The notes below the pieces were generated by a model. It was not told where the DNA came from, made no database searches, and saw only the letters and a list, made by a program, of their open reading frames with translations. A stretch of DNA of 64,000 nucleotides from Venturia oleaginea (lineage: Eukaryota > Ascomycota > Dothideomycetes > Venturiales > Venturiaceae): positions 1 through 64,000 of the forward strand of contig JABMLP010000032.1 of assembly GCA_013176395.1 (NCBI GenBank), written 5' to 3'. Positions within the stretch are counted from its first letter, which is position 1. The number at the start of each line of letters is the position of its first letter. The position numbers and the translations under genes are program-made. Below, one piece after another: positions 54,232 through 64,000 of the stretch.

Positions 54232-55900
54232 ACGTATTCCACCACCCGAACCGCCACACCACCCAACCCGCCAAAATCTCTTGGCACGACCAACTCATGT
54301 TACGACTCTTCAATTTTATCGCTATCAACAATAGATTCCAAGTCTGTCGTGCTGCTATCTGATTCAGATGATATTTCAATATCCGTTTTACACGTTCGCG
54401 CATTGTGCCCAGTCGCGCCGCAGTTCCCACAGCGCCTTTGAGTTGGTCGGCTGTTTTTTGACCACTACTACTACGAGCATTCTTTGATCCCTGAGGCGCA
54501 ACAGACGCCTCAGCAGCTACCCGCGCTGCTGCAATCCCATACTCCATAGTACCACCTTGCTAGATCCGCTTTCTTTTACGCGATTTTCGCTTCGTCATTA
54601 CTGCCAATTGCTCTTCAAGCTCGTGGTTTCGTGCAACAAGTAGGGCGTTCTGGTGCAGCATCAACTCAGCGCCTTTAACAAGTTGTGAAAAGCCTGCCTG
54701 CGCAGTAACTGGTGACCGAGTAAAAGACTCGCTTACGAGCTTGGATTGGGATCCAAATTCATGAGTATTGCTTGGAGTCTTTGGCTGCCACGGCGTTTCT
54801 AGGAGACGGGGTTCTGGCGGGGTACGTAGCCGTACTTCAAGGCAATCCAATACTACCTGCGCGTTGATAGGGACTAGCCCTACTGCCTCAAAGGCCTTTC
54901 GACAATTCTCTTCCGTGAACACGTCGAAAAACGCGTCTTTGAAGGCAGGAAGAAAGCCTTCCTTGTTGATATGGTACACGCGTCGGCGCGCCAAGTCCCG
55001 GATGCGTTGGGAGTACTTGCGCTTTAACGGCGAGAAGCAGACCGCGCCAAGGGGCTGGAGTATATGCGACGAGTGCTGTGGCATACAGAGGGTTAGGATC
55101 TTATTTTCGAGGCAGTAGTCCTTGAAATCCTGGCTGAGATGGCTCTCATGGCCGTCCAAGATAAGCAGCCTGTACCCCCCCACCTGCCGCGCCTTTTGTA
55201 TGCGCGTCAAAATGCTTCAACCACTCAAGACCAAGCGCGTTGTTTGTCCAGCCGTTCTCAGAGACCGAGAGCTTCCAATTCCGTGGTATATCTGCCTCCT
55301 CATACCACGCAGAGATGTGAACGCGTCCTTTATAGATAATGAATGGCGGGGTCGCATATCCAGTTGCGCAGATGCTCTGAATAACCGTAACCCATTCGCG
55401 ATCACCCGGCTGGATGGGTTCAGCCCTTGTATTTCTTTCAGAGGCTGTGACGACCTTCATTGACCCAATAACGCCCATCTGGAAGCCAATCTCGTCAAAG
55501 TTGTGCGTATCCTCATCGTGGACGCCGTACTTTGCCTTAGTGTCTGCAACGAGCTTGAACCACGCGCCAATAATCTCTGGATCTTCCTGTAGTATCCTCT
55601 GCCTATCCTTTGCTCGATTGAAGGCTATTTTGAGCTCATCTGAGCGCGTTACGAATCTCTCAGCCCAGTTTTTGCCTCCTGGGTCTCCACCGCGTATAGC
55701 CAGTAGTTTATCCGCCATATCTGCCACCTTACACAGCCGGGGCGCAAATCCTCGCGAATTGAGGTCGAGAATATATTGGATAAGCGTTTGCTCCTCGGTA
55801 AGAGTAAGTTTCCGACCGTTTGGTAGTTTTTCGAGGATAAATGGGACTCATCGGGCGCGATCAGAGAGGTTCTCTCGTGTTTAACGTTAAGGGCGCGCGC
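54232..55900 (-). mobile_element. Fot-type element copy C, cut at its right end
   Basis: The left end ACGTATTCCACCACCCGAACC at 54232 corresponds to that of copies A and B, with extra bases before CTTGGCACGACC. The N-terminal side is interrupted by the LTR-like segment at 55901. Beyond that segment the same GATT-repeat and non-coding block follow as after copy B. Confidence 0.75.
54300..55890 (-). pseudogene. Fot-type transposase with frameshift, full core and CCHC knuckle
   Basis: This is the most complete copy of the family. The 5' frame (55146-55727) has THNFDEIGFQMGV with the first Asp and WVTVIQSICATGY; a run of eight C at about 55175-55182 shifts the frame just before LLILDGHESH, which carries the second Asp. 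The next frame (54560-55210) continues through LQPLGAVCFSPLK, in which Gly occupies the place of the usual third Asp, and a coiled coil. A TAG near 54560 (CAG in copy B) and a one-base change near 54450 follow before the knuckle CGNCGATGHNARTC-like end. The natural stop is at 54300-54302. Confidence 0.85.
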
Positions 55901-56375
55901 TGTGACGGCACGGCACGTGACCATTAAATTATGTCAAGACCTTCTTGACACCTGTGTTCTCTTGTCCTGGTCCGCGGGTTTGGGGTAAGGTCAATATCAG
56001 TCTGGAAGTACTTACCTCAAGTACCTTCCCTTGCTCAGGTTCTTTGGAGGCTCACTAGATCCTAGCCGTCCGATGTATCTCCCAATTCAATTGTCGTCTA
56101 ACCGATTTGATCCTCAGATCAATCCTGAACGCTTGTCGGTTAGTATGAAGGTTGGGGGTGGGCTTGCTTCGTGTGCATATGACTTGTGCTTGATTGTATC
56201 TAAGTAAAAGGTCGTTACTGTAGTAGGTTGAAGAAGCTCCTATGTGAGAAACATAACATGAGATAACCACGAAGAGAGAAAGGAAAGTCCGTCCAACGTC
56301 CTCCATATATACCCTTCTGGTTCTGGGTGGCAAGGTGTATTCCCACACCTCTTGGCTCTTCCCACACTTCCCACA
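55901..56375 (+). repeat. LTR-like insert (possible solo LTR)
   Basis: It starts TGTGACGGCACGGCACGTGACC and may end CTTCCCACA at 56375, just before the GATT-repeat. The first 15 bases equal those of the gag-protease element at 27105, and about 30 bases match the reverse of its right end at 30359-30388. No target duplication is seen, and about 80 bp of transposase present in copy B are missing next to it. Confidence 0.55.
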
Positions 56376-56402
56376 CTGATTGATTGATTGATTGATTTTA
56401 TC

Positions 56403-57600
56403 CTACTCGGTTGCAGCCGCTTAATCACGCAGCTATGTCCGGTTAGGAGGACTTCATCAGACAGCCGACACGTGATAGATTATATAATCCACCGCGCCCC
56501 ACTTCGCCCCGTTCACTGAAACAAGACCAGCTGTCCCCTCCGTCCTCCCTCTTTTCCCTTAACCAGTATCTCCAAATGCCCGCTGGCTCTTGTAGATACT
56601 GGTTATTCTGCTAGTATATCTGTGCTATGTAGACTCAAGAGGCAATGCCTCGTGTTTCGCTATCCTTCTACCTACAGTCTCCCTCTAATGCTCAGCTTGT
56701 CTATCTGTTTCGCCTTATCCCTCAAGGCCAATGGGTTCCCTAAGTATGTTTCTGCTTGTGAAAGTTGCCTTGCACCAGATTCCTATGCGGCGGTGTATTT
56801 GGTTGTGTGATGCTGGAGACAATAGTAACCATCGTAGTCGTGATTTCGCTGCTTGGGTGTGATACTCCGGGTATGCCCGTGGACGAGGCTGTCTGGTAGC
56901 TGCCGTATTGTATGGCGCCGATCGTGCTATAGACCTGCCGTCTTATAGTCGGAGCCTATCTGCTGCTAGTCGCTCTCCCTACTTGCTATATCGCGCTCCT
57001 ACTCTTGCCAATGCCATAACTGGGACGCAACAGTCTGGGGAGAGGCTCAAGGCTACGTCTGCTGGCTTGTAGGGAGGGGATTTGCCGCCAATAAGCTCCT
57101 TCTATACGTCCTTACTGCTTACTGTGTTGCGCACCTACTCTTGCCAATGCCATAACTGGGACGCAACAGTTTGGGGAGAGGCTCAAGGCTCTGGACATCA
57201 GCTTGCAGCAGGACGGTTTGCGGAGACGATAGTAGATGAGGTTCTCTAGCAGCTGCCGTATCGTGTCGCACCGATTGTGTTGTAGACCTGTCGTCTTATA
57301 GTCGGAGCCTATCTGCTGCTAGTCGCTCTCCCTGCTTGCTATATCGCGCACCTACTCTTGCCAATGCCATAACTGGGACGCAACAGTCTGGGGAGAGGCT
57401 CAAGGCTACGTCTGCTAGCTTACAGGGAGGGGATTTGCCGCCAATAGGCTCCTTCTATGCGTCCTTACTACTTACTGTGTCGCGCACCTACTCTTGCCAA
57501 TGCCATAACTGGGAGGCAACAGTTTGGGGAGAGGCTCAAGGCTCTGGGCAACAGCTTGTAGCAGGACGGTTTGCCAAGACGTTGGGAGAGGTTGTCTAGT
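56403..57600. repeat. Duplicated non-coding block, copy 2 (four tandem units)
   Basis: It matches 25983-26766, then continues to GCGGAGACGATAGTAGATGAGG (27077-27104 in copy 1). It has four units with the core CTTGCCAATGCCATAACTGG (near 57004, 57140, 57360 and 57495) where copy 1 has two. It contains the empty site of the solo LTR at 57216-57220 and runs on past the point where the gag-protease element sits in copy 1. Confidence 0.85.
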
Positions 57601-58616
57601 CGTTGCAGTGGTGTGTGGTGCCGATTGTTGCGCACCGGGCGTCTGGTGTTTGAGTTGTGTTGAAGGTATTGCCGTTCTAGCAGTGACTCGTCGACTCGGA
57701 GCGTTGCAGTGTCATCTGGGGTGATGGACTAGCCGGGAGATAGTGACTAGATGGTTGCTGTTGTCTTTGGTGGACGCATCGTTCGTGTAGCTTGCTCATG
57801 TATTCGTCTGCTTGCTCTGCCGTGGCCGCGACGGCGACTCTAGAGATATCTCATCGACGCTGAGGGACGCGCGATGGCCTCTAGAGGCCGGAGCGGCCAC
57901 TGGCAGAGGTGTTTTGATGATCCTTAGATGATACTTCTGTAAATTCCAAAAATTGAGTTCTCGCTGTGTGTGCTGTTTTGTAGTCCTTCCCACACTGTGG
58001 GCAATGCCAAGTGCTGTGGGAACTGTGGGAATATCACGTGACTCCTGCACGTACTATTCTCTTAGGACTGACCTGGTTGCACCAGTCCCCTCTTGTGCGC
58101 CCAACGGATTCCACTCCACATCAGTCCTAACAACAACTTTTCGTGCATACACATATTGAGCGATTGAGAGGCTTAAAATCAAGTAGATTTTAAGTAATTG
58201 GCAGGCCTTTCGGCAAAGCCATGCGGCGGCAGGGTAGTACAGCAAGCTTGGCCTAGGAGCTAGGCCAAATGAGCTGTGCCATTCTGCCAGGCAATGCACG
58301 AAAAGAAGCCCAACCCGTGTAGGACGGGTTGAGCAAATGACTAGATACATAGTATGGGAAGGTGGGTGGGTGCAAATGATGCGATACCACAATGATGACA
58401 GTCAAACCGGGAGTTTGAGCTATGAAACAATGAAAACAGCGAGAATCCCTAGTTATATATCCTGTCAGACTTGTTCTTCCGCTCACTGAGCCGTGCCGTG
58501 CGTCCAGATAGGGGTGAGGTGCAGAGGCGACATCCGAGCACGAAAAACCATCCATCTTGTTATCCAACCATCCTCTGCAAGTCCCGCTTTCCCTGCTCTT
58601 CGGTCTTGAGGTGATC
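57601..58616. other. Intergenic region
   Basis: No gene is supported. Short hairpins occur near 58245-58268 (GCTTGGCCTAGGAGCTAGGCC) and 58305-58332 (AACCCGTGTAGGACGGGTT). Confidence 0.4.
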
Positions 58617-58842
58617 TGTAACACAAGTCTCTCCCGCCGTTGGGGTGGCCCCAGAACCGTAGTTCTGCCGAGGAAAGGGGTTTAAAAGCCTGCGTGGCTT
58701 CAACCAATACTTAGCTCTTTGAGCTACGTCCTGTCGTCAAACCTGCCTGTTGGTTTGCCTGCCAGTTCGTATATAGCCTGTTGAATGATATCTGTTCCTG
58801 CTGCTGCTCCTTCCTCCTGATACCCGAACCCGCCCCGTGACA
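58617..58842 (+). repeat. Possible solo LTR fragment
   Basis: It starts TGTAACACAAG and ends CCCCGTGACA, with a TTTAAAAG box inside. AGGTGAT(C/T)TGTAACAC occurs both at 58610 and 58851. No 5-bp target duplication is visible, so the call is weak. Confidence 0.3.
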
Positions 58843-59547
58843 AGTATCCAGGTGATTTGTAACACTAGGGCTTTAGTTGGTACCAAGCTATATAAGGATA
58901 AGTAGAGAGGTATAGAGGCGTAACTATTATACTGAAAAAATACGGACTAGTTAAGGGTCTCCGAGACACTATTCCAGATAAGTATATATTACAGTTTCTA
59001 AATTATCGTGAATGTTTCCCAAGTTCTTTAGTCTACTAAATTAATCTCATTTGCCGGTTAAGAATTTATCAATTGTGAATCGGTCTGAGCAGATTTGAGT
59101 AAATATACAAGTGATTGTTATTCCACGAGAGAGAGAGGCGGGAGGGGGGGGAAGAGAGAGCGTGACATCGAATAAGTATGCCTCCAGTCCCGAACATCTC
59201 CTCCAGTGTCCAACGATAATCTACCGTTCTATATCCATCCATTAGAAATCAGCCCTAAAGTACAAAAGCCATCCATCTCCTTCTACAAGTATGAATCCTT
59301 AGGTAAGCCTGCAGTCTGTCCAATCATTTGTATACGGGATCGCATTGTTTCCCATGTTTTGACAACAATATTTGAAAGTATCCTTGTATTTTGGATCATA
59401 TTTGCACTAAATAAAATCAGGGTGAGCAAGCGATCGATAACAGAAGAATTTGAATAACCCAAACAACGGTAATATTATAAAAACTTAGGAGGCTTACCGA
59501 CTTTCTTCCAGGATCATGGTCCTGAAGAGTGGCTCCGCTTCTACTGT
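58843..59547. other. AT-rich interval
   Basis: No gene is supported. A purine run (GA-rich) lies at 59129-59161. Confidence 0.5.
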
Positions 59548-59949
59548 TTATTCCGCCGTGCGAACAACACCAGTCCGTAGCTTGATTACGAAAACCTCCC
59601 CGATTTTTGGGGTTGCAACAGCCGCGCTCCATTTGTTCAGCTGTCGTGAGACTGCGAGTCTTAGTTTAAGAAACTTGTGATCATTCGAGAGACTTATACC
59701 AAAGGAGATATCCCAAGATGATGGGTAAGCCGGTGCAACGCATTTTGCAGTTATTGGTCTAGGCGTGAACGTAGAGTCCAGCTTGGAAAGGAAGATGCAC
59801 GGATTTTGGGTTATGGGGAAAAGTTGGGGAGTTTGGAGATTGGAACTGATGCGCAGACTGCATCCTTTTTTGCAGTTATTCCCACCTCTATGAAGAACTA
59901 GAAGTAAAGCAATCAATTGTGGTCCACTTTGGAGAGTGACCAGATGCAC
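59548..59949 (-). CDS. Cys-bearing ORF, first of a homologous pair, uncertain
   Basis: The frame begins with a hydrophobic stretch (LIALLLVLHRGG) and has four Cys. In the neighbouring frame at its end the sequence reads ERGCCNPKNRGGFRNQATDWCC, followed by a GTAAGC donor-like site. That block resembles the one at 62183-62509. An intron between the two frames is possible but not proven. It could be a small secreted Cys-rich protein or a relic. Confidence 0.25.
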   Translation of the reverse strand: MHLVTLQSGPQLIALLLVLHRGGNNCKKGCSLRISSNLQTPQLFPITQNPCIFLSKLDSTFTPRPITAKCVAPAYPSSWDISFGISLSNDHKFLKLRLAVSRQLNKWSAAVATPKIGEVFVIKLRTGVVRTAE

Positions 59950-62182
59950 GATTGTTTAGAAGAGATAGCGTGTGAGGATGTTGTTACCGTTGGTTTTAGC
60001 GAAAGTGAACGCTAATCCAGGGATTGATATATTACGCCGAAACGGCCATTGTCGTAACAATTCATTCCTGTTAAAGTTAGTTGAATATCGTACTTAGTAG
60101 ATGCGACCTTATAAACTGTATAATACGGCTGTGGAAAGCAATCTGAATATATTATGGTATTTGGGAGAATAGCTGGGGGTGGATCTGAATACATTAACGA
60201 TTCTCTACATGGGGGGATAGTTCGCTTACATGTGAGTGGTTCCATTCGTCCGGCAATGTCCGCTGCAATTGAAGCATGGATAGTAGTATTTCAAGCGGCG
60301 CTTACAGAATATCCTTTTTTGGCATTCCGGCGTCTGATTTTCAGCACAATCCACGCCAATTTCAGGCCGCTATCAAAACTACGCTAGAATTGAAGCGCCT
60401 GACTTTCAAAGTGTGGTAGTGTTGCCTCTGCGAGAATGACGTAGGTACTCAGCAGAAATTCTTGAAGCCTCTACGTCGATTGAATAGGCGTGGATTTGAT
60501 CCATGCACCCGCCTTTTGAAGAACGGGCGTACTTAGGCAAGGAATATCAAGATTAAGAATTATTTCAGGTGAGGGTACTCAAGATCCGTAGCCAGTCTAT
60601 ACTATACAAAGAAAAAGGCTTTTTATCTCAACGCCAAGTATCTACGTTTTTGTCGCAGAGGCAACATCTATAGGTATTTCGTCTCCAATTCAGAAATTAC
60701 CGCTATTGTTAGATGGTCCCAACCACTGCACAGTCCACCAATTCAATGGCAACGCTGACATTGCAGCACACTGCGCACCGAGGATTTTTGGCTGGAACGC
60801 GTTATTCCCCCAAATAACATAGTACTATAATAAAGATTAGCCGTGCCACCCTTGTTGCATGGAATCTGCGGTATTGTGCTTTGAACATCCACATGCGACA
60901 AAGAGGAATCTGCTCTGCCCTACAGCAAAGCTTAGCTAAAACACGTAGATTAGTAGACTCATTTTGCAGAACTTCTCGTTCAAGGGCTTCTCGATACTGA
61001 GACAAAGCAACACTTAAAGACTCAGACGGCTTTCTCACCGAGTATTTTGATTTGTACATCAACGTCCAGAGAAGGAAGATCTTTTGACTGACGTCGTGAG
61101 AAATTCTGTCCGCAATTCTGATTTACGACAAGGTAAAGCATTGATGGCTAAGGACGGCCAAGGATGGTCCAAGACCCGGCCGGATAGGGCTCTAGAGCGG
61201 TCTTTTAGGATATACCATGCCTTTTTAAAGGAGTTTAACTATTCATATATAGGACCCCTATGGAGCCTCTATTAAGGGGCGTAGGTATTACTTAAGTCGC
61301 TCCGGAACGTCCCATCCGAGTCCATGGTCCGCCTTGCTTCCTCAAGATCCACTTTTAAGTCAGTCAAAAAATCTCCCTTCCCTGCGCGTTGATGCACAAA
61401 CCACAATAATCTCGGCCTCTCACGGGGCGAGAGAGAAAGAATAAAGGTAAAGAGACTCGAAGGTAGCTCGATCTAGGGCTTTTCGAACGAGAAGTTAACT
61501 TCTCTAGGTTGGCAGCAGACTTCTCGGCTTTACTATTACGCTAGGTATTGATAGCGGTGTCTTTCCGCCTGCCCTACCGGCTTCTCGATAAAGCGGTGTC
61601 TCTCTCTTGGTTAGCCTCTTTGAGTAAGAAGCTCACTATCCTAAGTTAGCCCTGAGCTTCAGAAGCAGCAGTTGTGAGTCGAGAAGTGCTGCAAAATTAG
61701 TCCAGCTAATTCTCACCCCTTCAGTAATGAGAACTCTTTTGAAAAGACTCGATGTAGCGTAAAAGGCCTCGGAGCGATTCTATCCGAGTCCTTTGCCTTC
61801 AACGCATTGCCTTGGTATAGATGAAAATGTGGGCGATACTCGCTTAATCAGTCAGTCCTTCAAAACTCCCCCTTTTCTGCAAGTTGATGCACATAGTATA
61901 ATTATTCCCAACCATCTTCTTCAGTATTAATGAAATACGACCTACCCTTCTCCGTACATCCAAGATAATTCCCTGTGTACCGAAGCCATTCATCTCCTTT
62001 CACACCAACAACAACCATACCCACTCACTCCCCAAGTAAATTTACAAGCTCTCCAATCTGAAGTCCCCAGTTTGTTCCCCTCGTCTTTACAACATTTCAT
62101 GCAATCTTTCTTGTATACTCCGTCCATAAGAAACTACTCAAGAACAAAAAAGTCAGCCAGCAAAATTATCAACAAAGAATCC
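59950..62182. other. AT-rich interval without a supportable gene
   Basis: Open frames up to 86 codons only. Two dispersed short repeats share CCCTTCC-like sequence and GTTGATGCACA (61365-61395 and 61878-61908). No transposon ends seen. Confidence 0.5.
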
Positions 62183-62509
62183 TCAGCTCACCCCTCTTTT
62201 ATCTTTAGTAGACAGAACCCCCCATTCTTTTATACTGTCCAAGGCACAACAAAACTCTGTAGCTTTGCTTTTCCAGATTCCATTGTTTTGGGGATTGCAG
62301 CTGCCGCGTTCAAGTGAGGTAGCCGCGGAACCCGCGTTAGATGCTCTGGGAAGAGTGCGAGACTCTTGGTTGAAGAGACTCGGGATGATGTCGAAATACT
62401 CACCAGAGAAGGAGTGAAGTAGTTGAAACGCATTATGTATTGTGTCCAAGCGAGACCACCGAGTCGAGTGCGCAAACAAGGGTTTCTTTTGAAACATGTA
62501 TGTAGCCAC
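62183..62509 (-). CDS. Cys-bearing ORF, second of a homologous pair, uncertain
   Basis: The frame ends with ERGSCNPQNNGIWKSKATEFCC followed by ALDSIKEWG, which resembles the block near 59580-59640 (ERG-x-CNP-x-N-x-G, then AT-x2-CC). About 60 bp of DNA around this block are also similar. A GTGAGT site upstream suggests a possible intron, so the true gene may be different. No family known. Confidence 0.25.
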   Translation of the reverse strand: MATYMFQKKPLFAHSTRWSRLDTIHNAFQLLHSFSGEYFDIIPSLFNQESRTLPRASNAGSAATSLERGSCNPQNNGIWKSKATEFCCALDSIKEWGVLSTKDKRGVS

Positions 62510-62998
62510 GGGATCTGTATGGAGTGGGAAGTTGTGGAGTTGTTTTGCCTGTTTACTACAAAAATATTAGTAAATTACGAGGATCTACGGAGGTGCGAAC
62601 GATTGGGCATAGGTTTGTTAACATATATTAAGGGAATGGCGGTTTAAGGATTGAGACGGAGTTATTATGCTCGTGAGAAAGACTGTAGCACAACCGAGGC
62701 TTCTCAGAGTATTTATGAATTGAAAGAAAAAGATGGTGCTAACGAAAAATAGTGGCGCAGTCGCTTAGAAAATTGTCTGACAAAGAAGGAAAAACTATTC
62801 TGGATGTGTCGCTAGGTGGAACAATTGTTCTTCCCTTTCTCTGCTTCGGTCATTGTCTCCGTTGCTTGAGATTGTCCGAGTATAGAAATGCCTATATCTG
62901 AATTACTAGTAAAAGTTTATTCCAGCTTGAAAAATTCGAAATGGAAGTATGGGATGATAGGAGAGCCACTGCCGACAACTCTGATGTTGTAGCTCAAT
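62510..62998. other. Spacer before the kelch gene
   Basis: No gene is seen; it is the downstream side of the minus-strand kelch gene. Confidence 0.5.
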
Positions 62999-64000
62999 TT
63001 ACTCAAGCCAAATCAACCATCCATCACCCACAGTTTCTCCTCGGGCATCCACACCACCCCACATCAGAACAGTCTTCGCATCCATGTTATCGGCCGCATA
63101 ATGGGCTAGGGGCCCAGGAAGGGCTTTCCCCTCGGTCCCTAATTCTTCCATTCTCGCTTCGACAACCACTTCTGACCAAGTGAACTCACCACTACTGACA
63201 TTGATCTGTTCTCGTGTTGCGTCCTTGGCCTTGGTGAGGCTGCTGCTATCGGAGGGAAGTTGAAGAGTCCAGAGATCTGTGAGGTAGGATGGTGTGTCTG
63301 AAAATGTTTCTTTTGGTTTAGAGGAGACTCCTGGTAGTAAGGCCAAGTAGTGGCGTCCGTGGCCTGTAGAGATAGGTAGGATTTGGTTGCCGCTGCGTGT
63401 TTTAGGTAGTGTTGTGTCTGTCACTGATGGAAGTTTGACGGGAATGAATGTTGGATCGGACACGGTGTCATCAGGACACATGTATACCTCTGCAAAACTG
63501 ACTGTGCCGGTTGGGAGGGCATAAATGGCTGATCCTGCGGTGATGATGCGGAGAGGCAAGTCGTTTGAGGGAAGCGAGATAGTGGCCCAGGACGATCCGA
63601 GTTCGCTGAGCTTCGTGTTGTAGACTTGAGTCTGCACGGAAGCATTTAGTGTGGTTGTCAACCGAAGAAGAAGCAGTCCGCTCGAAACTATCAGATCATG
63701 GGACAATTGGGCTGTTCCATCCTCGCCTGAGATTGGAGGGCCATTGATCTTTCGCCATTGCAGTTTGGTTGTTGAAAAGACCCAAAGGCTGGAATCGGCG
63801 TCAGCCTAGCTTCCGTCGGTTGTACCGCCAAAGATGTAAACATCATCACCAAATGCACAAGCGGCGTGGTTTGCTCGTGGTTGAGGGGTGTCAGCACCTA
63901 ATGCCGGAACGCATTTGTAGTCCTCTGTGGAGTCGTAGCCTGGTAGGGAGATGATATGCATGTCGTTGCTAGCGTGGTCTCCGTCCGAGGTGATGCCGCC
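62999..64000 (-). pseudogene. Kelch-repeat protein, C-terminal part, one in-frame stop
   Basis: The gene enters from beyond the window at 64000 and ends at 62999. Kelch units are seen: RANHAACAFGDDVYIFGGTT, then SSLWVFSTTKLQWRKI, LTDLWTLQLPSD and a last unit with AHYAADN ... MWGGVDARG. These blades form a beta-propeller used for protein contacts. TAG at 63806-63808, between GGTTDGS and ADADSS, breaks the frame; CAG is the likely original codon. Otherwise the frame is open through the edge. If the stop is a RIP mutation the gene is dead; if it is a sequencing error the gene is intact. Confidence 0.8.

Noticed and set aside
58253..58624. Minus-strand frame of 123 codons
   Set aside because: No known motif; the region contains hairpins and an LTR-like end, so coding is unlikely.
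1..64000. tRNA, rRNA genes or a CRISPR array
   Set aside because: No cloverleaf with the GGTTCGA arm, no rRNA core sequence and no regularly spaced repeats were noticed; CRISPR is not expected in a fungus.

Overview
The window is the left end of a chromosome of a filamentous ascomycete fungus (Pezizomycotina). It opens with 22 copies of the telomere unit TAACCC. The genes carry short introns of about 48-83 bp with GTATGT/GTAAGT-like donors, CTAAC/CTGAC-like branch sites and CAG/TAG acceptors. Gene and transposon families (FunK1 kinase, PsiD-like decarboxylase, Fot1/pogo and Tc1 transposons, a chromodomain Ty3/gypsy element) are typical of such fungi. I cannot name the genus. The region is a gene-poor, transposon-rich subtelomere in which several ordinary genes have decayed, often by C-to-T-type changes that create stop codons, as repeat-induced point mutation (RIP) would.

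Layout. 0-3 kb: telomere and an apparently intact FunK1-type kinase only about 220 bp from it. 3-10 kb: a Tc1-like transposon interrupted by a Fot1-like transposon, then a decayed second Fot-type element and scraps of piggyBac-like and pogo-like transposases. 10-24.5 kb: host genes. These are a kinesin-motor protein with several predicted membrane segments, a repeat protein with YGQPLA units, a broken coiled-coil gene, a membrane-anchored PsiD/phosphatidylserine decarboxylase-type enzyme and a Cys/His-repeat protein. 24.6-30.4 kb: the first copy of a duplicated block (Fot-type transposase plus non-coding tandem repeats) holding a solo LTR, followed by a gag-protease LTR element without reverse transcriptase. 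30.7-34.5 kb: remains of an acetyltransferase, a DUF1479-type dioxygenase and a sugar transporter. 35.2-35.9 kb: an intact gene for a small secreted repeat protein. 39.7-45.3 kb: a complete chromovirus with identical LTRs and a probable self-priming site. 45.7-47.6 kb: another pogo/Fot transposon with long perfect ends. 47.9-54.1 kb: a nuclear-type hypothetical gene, an intact GFA-domain gene, minisatellites and a decayed acidic repeat gene. 54.2-57.6 kb: the second copy of the duplicated block. 57.6-63 kb: AT-rich, mostly empty sequence with LTR scraps. 63-64 kb: the end of a kelch-repeat gene with one stop codon.

Few genes here form a pathway. The three adjacent relics at 30.8-34.5 kb may once have been a small metabolic neighbourhood. 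The most unusual items are the membrane-linked kinesin, the secreted PYGNPPKDKN-repeat protein, the Cys/His-repeat protein and the self-primed retroelement. All homology calls were made by eye from motifs; no database search was run.
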